Below the pieces are notes generated by a model. That model searched no databases, was not told where the DNA came from, and was given only the letters and a program-made list of their open reading frames with translations. The translations under genes and the position numbers were made by a program. From NCBI GenBank assembly GCA_964550795.1, contig CAZKBH010000019.1:1-64000 (forward strand): a stretch of 64,000 nucleotides of DNA, read 5' to 3'. This stretch comes from M3007 sp964550795 (lineage in GTDB: Bacteria; Bacteroidota; Bacteroidia; Chitinophagales; Saprospiraceae). Shown in pieces: positions 8,901 to 16,680 of this stretch (its first letter is position 1; each line of letters opens with the position of its first letter).

Positions 8901-9141
8901 CAGGTTCAAAAGTGAATCCAGCCGTTGTGCTTTTCCACACACCCCCGCCGGCGGTGCCGACGTAAATGGTTTTGGGGCTACTGTTAACCCCTTCGATGGC
9001 TGTGATTCGGCCACCCATTACAGCTGGTCCGATGCTGCGTGCTTCAATGGCTCCGAAGGTGGATGAGCTGAGTTTGGTTTGTGCATTCAGCCCGGAGATG
9101 AGGCAAAAAGCAAACAAAAGAATTGTTGTTAATTGTTTCAT
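5989..9141 (-). CDS. Secreted VPS10/BNR-repeat beta-propeller protein
   Basis: 1050 aa from the ATG at 9141; the TTG two codons upstream is rejected. A signal peptide (MKQLTTILLFAFCLISGLNAQ) is followed by many BNR/sortilin-type repeats with S.DGG.TW motifs across ~40-720, predicting a double propeller like those of VPS10 and family 74 glycosidase-like proteins. The C-terminal ~250 residues include a helical segment. No T9SS tail is evident. It is a monocistronic minus-strand gene. A paralogue with the same propeller and a T9SS tail lies at 37200-39821. The ligand or substrate is unknown. Confidence 0.85.
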   Translation of the reverse strand: MKQLTTILLFAFCLISGLNAQTKLSSSTFGAIEARSIGPAVMGGRITAIEGVNSSPKTIYVGTAGGGVWKSTTAGFTFEPVFEKYPQSIGCIAIDQNKPETIWVGTGESNMRNSVAIGLGLYRSTDAGRNWTRMGLENSEHISKIVLHPTDAKTLYVAVPGKLWSDSPDRGLYKSTDGGKTWDKILYTDEKTGCADIIMDPRNPDVLLASMWQFRRTPYSFVSGGPGSALYKSTDGGKTWRKLSNGLPTGEFGRIALALAPSAPDNMLAVVESEKTSLLISADGGETWKYQSANSNVTARPFYFSTLVVDPIDPKRVYRPAFSLSISKDGGYSFSEPSNAGGWVHVDHHALWINPNNTQHMYLGTDGGVYMSLDQGVTWTHLNTLPVSQFYHVQVDDQSPYNVYGGLQDNGSWRGPSQSIGGIENKDWESVGGGDGFWVQPDAQDNDIIFAESQGGEVTKMNMRTNQSQFVKPQVAKGEDKHRWNWNTPLVKGLKNPQTLYMGAQYVFKSSDRGNSWQRISPDLTTNDQEKQRQAESGGVTVDNTSAENHCTIFSIGPSPLDENLLFVGTDDGNIQVTRDGGKNWELISKNIPGVPAGTWVSRVTPSAFDRNVVYATFDNHAYGDMKTYVAKSLDGGKTWVNIGTDKVLQGYAHVIVEDLKNRNLLFLGTEFGLYISTDAGQNWVLYKSLLPEYVAVRDIVIQPQTNDLVLATHGRGIFIMDDISSLRQLTQEVLEKDVALLPTRPTAVSSGHYGSAFPNTDSYAGANAPEIATIQYYLKDRLSTGDVTVEILDESGKVIATMPGTKRKGINFVRWDMRLAPPKAAKGVLVQGEFGVYAGFIGRLVLPGTYKVRLQAGEFKDEGSIQLVPDPLQPELDYAKKRAISDGLFEMVEDLGLLEAQVRNLKDSTDQRLALVKDKKLKTELTKLSENLDAFRKTLTETIESKGITGEQQLRARIGRFYVFSEFSDNMPTQSQVEGAKVVREELQQAQSKADVYFKKDLTAINAALAKAKLSPLRVIGKADWDLQTGQSAPASIKPFWEMNFKGLK

Positions 9142-9216
9142 TGTCAATTATTTTTGAATAATAAATATATTCAATTTAATTTATTTGGGATTGTTTTTTA
9201 TTTCAAAAGGGCTAAA

Positions 9217-9292
9217 AAAAACCGCAAAGCAGCAGCGGCAGAGCGTTTTTTGTTAAAAAAAACAATCTCTGTGTCTCTGCGACTTTGCGGTT
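9217..9292 (-). terminator. Imperfect long hairpin with A-run (minus-strand terminator)
   Basis: The arm at 9219-9243 (AACCGCAAAG...GGCAGAG) pairs with 9275-9292 (CTCTGCGACTTTGCGGTT). On the minus strand the stem is followed by a T-run (complement of 9213-9220), so it fits a terminator for the LolA-like gene ending at 9315. Confidence 0.6.
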
Positions 9293-9314
9293 GAAGTTCG
9301 GGCAAGTCTATTGC

Positions 9315-10040
9315 TTACTTGCTTGGCATTTGAAATACCTTTTGATCCACGAGTGGGTTGATGGCCAAAGACGTGATGGTCACGGTTGAGCCGCCCATCG
9401 TTGGGTCGTTCTGTTGGATGGTGAAAGGGAACACCAAGCCATCCTGCGTTTTGAAATTGGAATAAACGGTTGCGGTTTCGGTCGCATTTCCGTCAATTTC
9501 TTCTACGCGGATGTTCTTGATTTCGTAGTGCGTGGCTGGGTCGAAGAAGGAGTATTCCGAACGAGCGCCGCCCTTATTGATTTTGATTTTGATGGCTTCT
9601 ACACCATCTACGTCTTCTGTGCCGACATACTCAACAGTGTATCCTTTTTCTTTGTAGCCAACAAGCGTACCGTCCACGTCTGTCATGTCCTTCATGGCTT
9701 TTACCTGATCTGCGGTAAGCGGCTCAGGGTCCATTTGGTTCATGAACGGGTTGGTGGCCCAGCCTGCATCGCTGTGAAGCACGGTGGTTTGGGTCATGCC
9801 CATCACGGATACGTCCATGCGAAGGGATTTGTCGCGGATTGCCAGCATTGACATGGAGATAGACATGCCTGGAGCACCGTCAGCGGCGATTTTAGCCTCT
9901 GATTTTATGGCCTCCACACCGGACCATTTTTTGCCTCCGATGGCTTCGATGTGTTTAGCCACGATTTCTTCGGCATTTTGTGCGTTGACGAAACCCGTGA
10001 CAAAAAGGAGGAATGCTGCAAAAGAGAGCGTTTTTTTCAT
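9315..10040 (-). CDS. LolA-like outer-membrane lipoprotein-sorting family protein
   Basis: 241 aa. A signal peptide (MKKTLSFAAFLLFVTGFVNA) precedes a ~220-residue domain with alternating beta strands resembling the LolA/LolB half-barrel seen in many Bacteroidota periplasmic proteins (AEEIVAKHIEAIGGKKW opening; strands such as GYTVEYVGTEDVDGVEAIKI). The true LolA role in lipoprotein shuttling is not established for this group. Monocistronic on the minus strand, with its own terminator hairpin. Confidence 0.65.
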   Translation of the reverse strand: MKKTLSFAAFLLFVTGFVNAQNAEEIVAKHIEAIGGKKWSGVEAIKSEAKIAADGAPGMSISMSMLAIRDKSLRMDVSVMGMTQTTVLHSDAGWATNPFMNQMDPEPLTADQVKAMKDMTDVDGTLVGYKEKGYTVEYVGTEDVDGVEAIKIKINKGGARSEYSFFDPATHYEIKNIRVEEIDGNATETATVYSNFKTQDGLVFPFTIQQNDPTMGGSTVTITSLAINPLVDQKVFQMPSK

Positions 10041-10201
10041 TGTTGTGAAATTGATTTGGAAATAATGTCGCCATTAGTGGCATTTTTTCGATGGCAAAGA
10101 AACAAAATAGACACACCGGAGCAAGCAAAAATTAGATAAGCAACCGTCGTGATGGGACCAAAGGGGGAGTTTTTGCTTCTCAAATAAATCCAGCGTTACC
10201 C

Positions 10202-10999
10202 TTAAGGCTTTTCTGGATTCATCACCATGGGCACGGAGCCATTGGAAATGATGACTTTAGAGTTAGGCGACTGGCTCAATTTAAGCCAGGCTTCCAGCGC
10301 TTTGTATTGCAAAATCTCGGGGGTAAGTCCCTCGGCGATGATTTTGTTGGCATCCCGTTCCCCAGCCGCCTGAATGCGTTTTCTTTCTGCTTCTTGTTTT
10401 TCCTGCTGGAGGGTAAATTCCATGCGTTGCGCCTGTTGTTCGGCTTCCAATTTATCTTCGATGGCTTTGGTCAGGTTTTTAGGCAGGGCAATGCTTTTTA
10501 AAAGCACGTTTTGCACCAAAATGCCTTTTTCTTCAAGTGTTTTCATCATCAAATCCCGGATGGCCGCTTCTATGCTCGCCCGACTGCCGGAGTGCATGTC
10601 TTTGGCGAAGTACTTCGAGGTCACATCCGCCACAGCCGATCTAAAAACGGGCACAATGATGGTCTCCTCATACTCCGGCCCCACGGTACGCAGCAATTCC
10701 GGGGCATTTTTTTTGACCACCCGATACAGGATAGACACCTCGCTTTGGATTGTCAAGCCCTCCTGCGAGGGAATATTGAGCGATACTTCGATGTTTTCGG
10801 TTTGGGAGGAGATTTTTATGATTCTGCTCGTAAATGGATTGAAAGTGCGTAAACCGCTGGTGTAAACGTCATCGCTGAACCTACCGAGTTTTCGTTTCAC
10901 GCCAAATTGGCCCTGTTTAACCACCGTGCAGCTGCTGGCAAAAAGACCTGCAACTAACACTGCAAGGCCTGTGATTTTGAAAAAAGACTTTTGATTCAT
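10202..10999 (-). CDS. SPFH/Band 7 (prohibitin-like) lipoprotein
   Basis: 265 aa from the ATG at 10999; the TTG at 11005 is rejected. The N-terminus is a lipoprotein signal with lipobox LFASSC (Cys24), where prohibitins usually have a transmembrane anchor. The SPFH domain spans ~28-190 (QGQFGVKRKLGRF, SEVSILYRVVKKNAPELL, SIALPKNLTKAIEDKLEAEQ). A charged coiled coil follows (~185-225) and a C-terminal AEGLTPEILQYKALEAWLKL segment typical of bacterial prohibitin-like proteins. Probably forms ring-like membrane scaffolds; the cellular role is unknown. Confidence 0.85.
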   Translation of the reverse strand: MNQKSFFKITGLAVLVAGLFASSCTVVKQGQFGVKRKLGRFSDDVYTSGLRTFNPFTSRIIKISSQTENIEVSLNIPSQEGLTIQSEVSILYRVVKKNAPELLRTVGPEYEETIIVPVFRSAVADVTSKYFAKDMHSGSRASIEAAIRDLMMKTLEEKGILVQNVLLKSIALPKNLTKAIEDKLEAEQQAQRMEFTLQQEKQEAERKRIQAAGERDANKIIAEGLTPEILQYKALEAWLKLSQSPNSKVIISNGSVPMVMNPEKP

Positions 11000-11083
11000 A
11001 GTCAAGGTTGTAATTTAAATGGTGAGGAAATGTGTAGCGTAAGAAATGCTGAAAAATTTTCGAAGTGGGAGGCTGGTCGCGCT

Positions 11084-11821
11084 TCAATCGCAGTCGTCGG
11101 CTTTTTGGATGGCTCTAACTTGGGATAGCGCTAACTGCACTGATTCGTATACCTCATGCCAGTTGGGTGCCCCTAGCGCATCTTGACAATGTTCGATGGC
11201 TTTTTCTGCCCGATCCCGCTGCCAGGTGCAATTGAACATAGAGTTGGCCAAGTGTTCGACATCGTACAACAGCCGAATGGCGTGCTCCACTTTTTGGGAT
11301 AAAATATGCAAATCGTTGGTTGACATACCATCCAGAAGGTCCAATTCAGCCATGTGCGCATCATGTCGGAGCAGGTCGTTTGGGGTAAAGGCGCTTTCAG
11401 CATTCTGGGCATTTATTTCGCTCTGGCAGGCAATGGCGGCTTCTTTCATTCGAGCGGCGTGTTTCCGGGCTTCAACCGCCCGCTGCAACTTGGAATTCAG
11501 GTCTTGCTCCAGCCGATAATTGATCACGTCGCATTGGCGGCGACCAGCTTCGGCGGCGGCGCGGACGTTGGTACAGTATAGACCAGCCATGGCTACCACA
11601 TCAAAAATCTGATAACAATCCGCCAGTTGAATTACAATTTCGACGGGTTCGCTGCTGCGCATGGCATTGCTGAGCAAAGACTCAATACGGTCCGATTGGC
11701 GCTGTACCCATTGGAGCGTTTGGGGCGAATCGGCCTTGGGTGCCGTGGGTTGTTGTGCACTTGTTTGTACCGCTCCCAGCAACAAAAAGGCGAAGATTGG
11801 AGCAAATGACTGGGTTCTCAT
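11084..11821 (-). CDS. Exported hypothetical protein, helical
   Basis: 245 aa from the ATG at 11821; the TTG at 11827 is rejected. The signal peptide is MRTQSFAPIFAFLLLGAVQTSAQ. The mature part is almost entirely alpha-helical and charged, with about seven cysteines, and shows no family motif I recognise. The sequence contains heptad-like stretches (LEQDLNSKLQRAVEARKHAARM). It stands between the prohibitin-like gene (gap of ~84 bp, same strand) and a divergent TetR gene. Co-transcription with the prohibitin-like gene is possible. Confidence 0.6.
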   Translation of the reverse strand: MRTQSFAPIFAFLLLGAVQTSAQQPTAPKADSPQTLQWVQRQSDRIESLLSNAMRSSEPVEIVIQLADCYQIFDVVAMAGLYCTNVRAAAEAGRRQCDVINYRLEQDLNSKLQRAVEARKHAARMKEAAIACQSEINAQNAESAFTPNDLLRHDAHMAELDLLDGMSTNDLHILSQKVEHAIRLLYDVEHLANSMFNCTWQRDRAEKAIEHCQDALGAPNWHEVYESVQLALSQVRAIQKADDCD

Positions 11822-11924
11822 AATCAACCTAATTTATTTAATAGTAAAACTATCATTTATTAAACCCTTTATTCATTAAGTTGTTCTCGTTTTTCAAAAA
11901 AAGTTTGAAAAAATTGCGGTAACC

Positions 11925-12605
11925 ATGAATTTGCAAATCAGCATCCAACCAAGCCTGAAACTCGCCCTCAGAGACCCCGAAAGCAGTGTGCTGGGCAGAA
12001 AAATTGTGCGCGAGGGAATCGTGCTCATGAACAGGATTGGTTTTGAACAATTTACGTTTAAAAAACTGGCGGAGGCCGTAGAAACCACCGAAGCCAGCAT
12101 TTACCGCTATTTTGAAAACAAGCACCGTTTGCTGCTTTATTTCATGACCTGGTACTGGAATTATGTGGAGTATCAGGCGATTGTATCCCTCCAAAACCTG
12201 AATGATCCCAAAGTAAAAATCCAGAAAATAATCGAAATCCTCACGGTCGGGCTACCCAATTGGTCGGATGTTTCGGGGATAGATAAGGAGGCTTTGCAGG
12301 AAATTGTGATTGCGGAAAGCAGTAAAGTTTTTCTCACAAAGGAAGTGGACGCAATCAACCGGGAGCAATTGTTCAAACCATACAAAGATCTTTGCCAATA
12401 CATCGCCTCACTTTTTCAAGCGTATAACCCGAACTATCTCTATCCACGTTCTTTGGCCAGCACACTTTTGGAGATGGCCCAGTTTCAGCCCTATTTTATG
12501 GAACACCTGCCCGCGCTCACAGATTTTGGAGGCGACCAAGATGTGACCAAGGTAGCAATTTTTTTAGAAAACCTGGTTTTTTCGGCCCTGAATCCACAGG
12601 CTTAG
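11925..12605 (+). CDS. TetR/AcrR family transcriptional regulator
   Basis: 226 aa. An N-terminal TetR HTH at ~23-70 (IVREGIVLMNRIGFEQFTFKKL, then ETTEASIYRYFENKHRLLLYF) is followed by a helical ligand-binding domain with no assignable ligand. It is transcribed divergently from the exported helical protein, leaving a ~100-bp shared upstream region. That region is the natural place for an operator, though no clear palindrome was seen. A prenyl synthase gene follows after ~90 bp under its own promoter. Confidence 0.85.
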   Translation: MNLQISIQPSLKLALRDPESSVLGRKIVREGIVLMNRIGFEQFTFKKLAEAVETTEASIYRYFENKHRLLLYFMTWYWNYVEYQAIVSLQNLNDPKVKIQKIIEILTVGLPNWSDVSGIDKEALQEIVIAESSKVFLTKEVDAINREQLFKPYKDLCQYIASLFQAYNPNYLYPRSLASTLLEMAQFQPYFMEHLPALTDFGGDQDVTKVAIFLENLVFSALNPQA

Positions 12606-12655
12606 GAACAATTCTACCAACTTTTAGCAGAATTGAGTGTTCCAAACTCAATTTT

Positions 12656-12687
12656 TTGCTTGTTGCCCCTGAGGTTCCTTAGGTTTG
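12656..12687 (+). promoter_or_regulatory. Bacteroidota promoter (TTG-N21-TAGGTTTG) of the prenyl synthase gene
   Basis: The -7 box TAGGTTTG (12680-12687) matches TAnnTTTG, and a TTG at 12656-12658 lies 21 nt upstream, the expected -33 spacing. Only 9 nt separate the box from the ATG at 12697, implying a very short or absent leader. Confidence 0.55.
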
Positions 12688-12696
12688 CCCCGCGCC

Positions 12697-13668
12697 ATGT
12701 CCCTAGATACTATCAAACAACCCATCGCTGCCGAGCTCGATACCTTCGAGTTGCGCTTCCGCGAAGCCGTGAAGAGTAAAGTCCCCCTGTTGGACAAGAT
12801 CACCTGGTATATCGTGCAGCGCAAGGGCAAGCAGGTGCGGCCCATGCTCGTCTTGCTCAGCGCACGCCTTTTTGGACCCATTGACGAACCTTCCTACACC
12901 GCCGCTTCTATGGTGGAACTCCTGCACACCGCCACGCTGGTGCACGACGACGTGGTGGACGATTCCAATGAACGTCGAGGTTTTTTTTCCATCAATGCAC
13001 TTTGGAAAAATAAAATTGCGGTGCTCGTGGGAGATTTTTTGCTTTCGCAGGGCTTGTTGTTATCCGTTAAAAATCAGCAGTTTACGATGCTCGAACTAGT
13101 GAGCCGGGCGGTCAAGGAAATGGCCGAAGGTGAACTCATGCAAATGGAAAAAGCGCGTCGCCTGGACATTAAAGAAGAAGTTTATTTTGAAATCATCCGT
13201 CAGAAAACAGCCTCGCTCATCGCGGCAGCTTGTTGCGCCGGTGCCGTGAGTACCGCGCCTGGAAACGACGAAATCCGCCAACGTATGTGGCTTTTTGGGG
13301 AAAAAACAGGCATGGCTTTTCAAATCCGCGACGACCTTTTTGACTTCGGTGACGACGATGTGGGCAAACCGCTGGGCATAGACATCAAAGAAAAAAAAAT
13401 GACCCTGCCGCTCATCTACGCGCTCAACCAGGCCGAGCGCAGCGTACGCCGCCGGATCATCAATATTGTAAAAAACGAAAGCCACAAACCTGAAAGAGTG
13501 GACGAAGTAATCCAGTTTGTGCGCCAAAGTGGCGGACTGGACTATGCCCGGGAGGCCATGTACCGGTATCGGCAAGAAGCTTTTGACCTGCTCGATGCGG
13601 CACCGGAAAGTCCCGCCCGACAATCGCTTCGGGATTTATTGGTGTTTGTAACCGAACGGAAACGTTGA
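12697..13668 (+). CDS. Polyprenyl (octaprenyl-type) diphosphate synthase
   Basis: 323 aa from the ATG at 12697; an upstream in-frame TTG lies inside the promoter box. Trans-prenyltransferase with the first Asp-rich motif HDDVVDDS (Asp84/85/88), the GKQVRPML substrate-binding motif at ~44-51, and the second Asp-rich motif QIRDDLFDFGDD. Such enzymes condense isopentenyl diphosphate to make the menaquinone side chain. Overall pattern (LHTATLVHDDVVDDSNERRG) fits the long-chain IspB-like class, as opposed to the second, shorter-chain-type synthase at 35548. The product length is inferred. Confidence 0.88.
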   Translation: MSLDTIKQPIAAELDTFELRFREAVKSKVPLLDKITWYIVQRKGKQVRPMLVLLSARLFGPIDEPSYTAASMVELLHTATLVHDDVVDDSNERRGFFSINALWKNKIAVLVGDFLLSQGLLLSVKNQQFTMLELVSRAVKEMAEGELMQMEKARRLDIKEEVYFEIIRQKTASLIAAACCAGAVSTAPGNDEIRQRMWLFGEKTGMAFQIRDDLFDFGDDDVGKPLGIDIKEKKMTLPLIYALNQAERSVRRRIINIVKNESHKPERVDEVIQFVRQSGGLDYAREAMYRYRQEAFDLLDAAPESPARQSLRDLLVFVTERKR

Positions 13669-13710
13669 GTTTCACAAAATCACTTTAATCATAGTTAAAA
13701 ACAATTCATT

Positions 13711-14166
13711 ATGTCTCACCTGAAAGAAGGCGATCTCGCCCCCGCATTTTCTGCCCAAAACGAAAAGGGCCAAACCGTAAACCTCAGCGACTATCTGGGA
13801 AAAAAACTGGTCTTGTATTTTTATCCAAAAGACGATACGCCCGGCTGTACTGCCGAATCTTGCAGTCTCCGTGATGGCTACCCGCGTTTTCAGGCGCAGG
13901 GCTACGAAATTTTGGGCGTCAGCCCTGATTCCGTGAAAAAGCACGTAAAATTTCAGGATAAATACAGCCTTCCCTTCAATTTATTGGCCGATGAAGACCA
14001 CGCCGTAGCCGAAGCGTACGGGGTTTGGGGCGAAAAAAAATTCATGGGTCGTGCCTACATGGGCATCCTCCGCACCACGTTTGTGATAGACGAAACGGGC
14101 AAAATTGCGCGCATTATTTCCAAAGTGAATACCGAAAACCACGCAGAACAGCTTTTGGATGCTTAG
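13711..14166 (+). CDS. bcp: Thioredoxin-dependent thiol peroxidase (Bcp/PrxQ)
   Basis: 151 aa. Thioredoxin-fold peroxiredoxin of the Bcp/PrxQ group: peroxidatic Cys46 in YPKDDTPGCTAESC and resolving Cys51 five residues on, then SPDSVKKHVKFQDKYSLPFNLLAD and a GILRTTFVIDETGKI strand. Reduces hydroperoxides using thioredoxin in the cytoplasm. It lies 42 bp behind the prenyl synthase gene and may be co-transcribed. A hairpin follows at 14258-14291. Confidence 0.95.
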   Translation: MSHLKEGDLAPAFSAQNEKGQTVNLSDYLGKKLVLYFYPKDDTPGCTAESCSLRDGYPRFQAQGYEILGVSPDSVKKHVKFQDKYSLPFNLLADEDHAVAEAYGVWGEKKFMGRAYMGILRTTFVIDETGKIARIISKVNTENHAEQLLDA

Positions 14167-14257
14167 TGCTCGTTGCGATGCTTCGTCGTAACAATACACC
14201 TATTAAATTTCGATGTCGGTTTTTTTACCACTTTGAGTAGTTTTACGGCTTCACTCA

Positions 14258-14291
14258 TTTACCCGCCATAGCTTCCGCGAAGGCGGGTAAA
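14258..14291 (+). terminator. REP-like hairpin after bcp
   Basis: The arms TTTACCCGCC (14258-14267) and GGCGGGTAAA (14282-14291) enclose a smaller CTTC/GAAG stem, making an extended hairpin downstream of bcp. There is no T-run, so a REP-like palindrome acting as a transcript end is as likely as a classical terminator. Confidence 0.5.
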
Positions 14292-14313
14292 CAAAAATCA
14301 ACCATCAGCATCT

Positions 14314-15327
14314 ATGAAAAAAATCGGAATTCTACACGGTAAAGAAACTTCATTTCCCGAAGCCTTTGTAGCACGTGTCAACTCGAAGAACGTCAAGGGC
14401 GTATCTGCCGAGCCTACGCATGTGGACGAATTGATGCAGGGAAACCCCAGTCCTTATGCAGTTATGATTGATCGAATCAGTCAGGACGTGCCTTTTTATC
14501 GCGCATATGTCAAAAATGCTGCGCTCAATGGCACTGCGGTGCTGAACAACCCTTTCTGGTGGAGTGCGGACGAGAAGTTTTTTAACAATTGTCTCAGTAC
14601 AAAAATCGGGGTTCCGGTGCCCAAAACCATTCTGTTGCCCTCTAAAGAAATGCCGCCCGACACCTCTGCGCAGAGTTTTCGGAACATGAAGTACCCTTTG
14701 GAATGGGACAACATGATTGATTACCTCGGCGGTTTTCCACTATTTATGAAACCCCACTCCGGCGGTGGCTGGAAAAGCGTGTACAAAGTGGAAAATTTCG
14801 ATGAGTTTTTCCGCGACTACAACGAGACCAATACCCTCGTGATGATGTTGCAAGAGGCCATCGAATTTGATGCCTACTTCCGCTGCTACTGCCTCGGTGG
14901 CAAGTATGTGCGCATCATGGACTATGAACCCCGCAACCCGCACCACCTGCGCTATGTGGCGGACCATAAAGTGAGCGCGGAACTGCGCCAGCAAATGCAC
15001 GATCTGGTGTTGCGCATCAACCACTACCTCGGGTATGATTTCAACACGGTGGAATTCGCTATCCGCGACGGCATTCCATACGCCATTGATTTCTGCAACC
15101 CAGCCCCTGATGCCGACATCAATTCGGTAGGCGAAGAGAATTTTGAGTGGGTGGTAGAAAATGCTGCAAACATGACCATCGAAAAAGCCCTGGCACACAA
15201 GGAAGGTGGCAACAACCTCACCTGGGGTCAATATGTACAAGATTCCGTGATGGGTCGCATGTCGTCCATCCCGACCGAAGCAAAACCCGCTAAAACAAGC
15301 GGCAAAGCATCCAAAGCGAAAAAGTAA
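14314..15327 (+). CDS. ATP-grasp domain ligase (glutathione synthetase/RimK-like), substrate unknown
   Basis: 337 aa. The N-terminal pre-ATP-grasp domain (MKKIGILHGKETSFPEAFV) is followed by an ATP-grasp fold (~95-300) with FPLFMKPHSGGGWKSVYKV as the nucleotide-binding glycine loop and FNTVEFAIRDGIPYAIDFCNPAPDAD carrying the Mg-binding acidic/Asn residues. The tail (~320-337) is Lys/Ala/Ser-rich and probably disordered. The family makes amide bonds from acyl-phosphate intermediates. No adjacent gene suggests the substrate; the next gene is an Lgt-like protein 40 bp on. Confidence 0.75.
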   Translation: MKKIGILHGKETSFPEAFVARVNSKNVKGVSAEPTHVDELMQGNPSPYAVMIDRISQDVPFYRAYVKNAALNGTAVLNNPFWWSADEKFFNNCLSTKIGVPVPKTILLPSKEMPPDTSAQSFRNMKYPLEWDNMIDYLGGFPLFMKPHSGGGWKSVYKVENFDEFFRDYNETNTLVMMLQEAIEFDAYFRCYCLGGKYVRIMDYEPRNPHHLRYVADHKVSAELRQQMHDLVLRINHYLGYDFNTVEFAIRDGIPYAIDFCNPAPDADINSVGEENFEWVVENAANMTIEKALAHKEGGNNLTWGQYVQDSVMGRMSSIPTEAKPAKTSGKASKAKK

Positions 15328-15366
15328 TTCCCTCAGCGGAGTGTTCAGATACCATTTACCAAAAAT

Positions 15367-16548
15367 ATGTACCCAGACCTTTCCTACCTCTTTCACGACC
15401 TGATCGGCACAGCGCCCGACAACTGGCTTTCCATCTTTAAAACATTTGGCTTTTTTCTGGCTATCTCGTTTCTGGTGAGCGCCCTGGTATTCAACCTTGA
15501 ACTGCGGCGCAAAGCCAAAGAAGGGTTTTACCAGCCTCAAACCGTTACGATTACAGAAGGTCTGCCCGCTACCATGGGTGAGATCGCGGCCAATGCGCTG
15601 GCGGGCTTGATCATTGCCGGAAAGGGCTTGTACGCCTATCAGCATTACAGCGAGTTCCGGCAAGATCCGGCTTCCGTCATTCTTTCCGCAAAGTTGAACT
15701 GGGTGGCTGCGTTGATTGGGGCTGCCGTGTTGGGCGGGATTACCTGGTGGGATGGTCAGCGGCGGCGGAAAGCTACGCCGGTAGTGGTCGAACGGAAACT
15801 ATATCCACACGACCGCTTGAGTGAAATGACCGTCATGGCGGCCATTGGCGGGATTGTGGGCGCTAAAGTTTTTGATCTTTTCGACAATTGGGAATCGTTT
15901 TTGGAAGATCCGCTTGGGGCACTGGCCTCGGGCGGCGGACTGGCATTTTTTGGTGGTCTGGCCTTGGGTTTTGTAGCCGTGGTGGCCTTCATGTGGCGAC
16001 ATAAAATCCCGTTTTGGCCAACGGCAGATGCGGTAGCACCTGCCCTCACGGCGGGATATGGTTTTGGTCGTATTGGCTGCCAATTCTCCGGCGACGGCGA
16101 TTGGGGCATTGTGAATGCAGCGCCCAAACCCAATTGGATGTCTTTTTTACCTGATTGGATGTGGGCCTATCGTTACCCCCACCATGTGCTCAACACAGTG
16201 CATACAGACCCTTCCCCAAGTGTAGCGATTGAAGGTTGCACTTGGGACTATTGTATGCAGCTTTCAGAGCCGGTTTATCCAACGCCTTTTTATGAGGTAA
16301 TTATGATGAGCGTGGTTTTTGGCATTTTGTGGGCGTTGCGCAAACGCATCAAGACGGTCGGCATGATCTTTTTCATCTACCTCGGCCTGATTGCCATAGA
16401 ACGTTTTGTCATCGAAAAAATCCGCGTCAACGTCGTGCATGAAGTCATGGGCATTTCACTTACCCAGGCGGAAATCATCTCCATTGTGCTGTTCTGTATC
16501 AGTTTGGGCGGAATGGTGTATGTGTCGAAATTTAGGAAAACGACCTGA
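15367..16548 (+). CDS. lgt: Prolipoprotein diacylglyceryl transferase family protein (divergent Lgt)
   Basis: 393 aa, longer than typical Lgt (~270-300). About seven to eight hydrophobic segments. The signature region reads ADAVAPALTAGYGFGRIGCQFSGDGDWG at ~220-247, corresponding to the canonical GRxGNFxNxExxG, but with Cys in place of the first Asn and Asp for Glu. Lgt transfers diacylglycerol from phosphatidylglycerol to the lipobox cysteine of prolipoproteins, of which this window encodes several. The role is inferred from family; the signature substitutions lower certainty. Confidence 0.75.
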   Translation: MYPDLSYLFHDLIGTAPDNWLSIFKTFGFFLAISFLVSALVFNLELRRKAKEGFYQPQTVTITEGLPATMGEIAANALAGLIIAGKGLYAYQHYSEFRQDPASVILSAKLNWVAALIGAAVLGGITWWDGQRRRKATPVVVERKLYPHDRLSEMTVMAAIGGIVGAKVFDLFDNWESFLEDPLGALASGGGLAFFGGLALGFVAVVAFMWRHKIPFWPTADAVAPALTAGYGFGRIGCQFSGDGDWGIVNAAPKPNWMSFLPDWMWAYRYPHHVLNTVHTDPSPSVAIEGCTWDYCMQLSEPVYPTPFYEVIMMSVVFGILWALRKRIKTVGMIFFIYLGLIAIERFVIEKIRVNVVHEVMGISLTQAEIISIVLFCISLGGMVYVSKFRKTT

Positions 16549-16680
16549 TTGGTTTTGAGGCGAATGAAACCTATAAGTTTTAAAAACCTTATAGGTTTGT
16601 GTTAAAATCCAAATGAAATTCTGTGGAAAAATTTCGAGATTTACTGTTGACACAACCCCGTCTTCATTTTTTTATCCAAT

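Noticed and set aside
7279..9066. Long plus-strand open frames inside the BNR gene
   Set aside because: Antisense shadows of a strongly supported minus-strand gene; the residue pattern is not protein-like.
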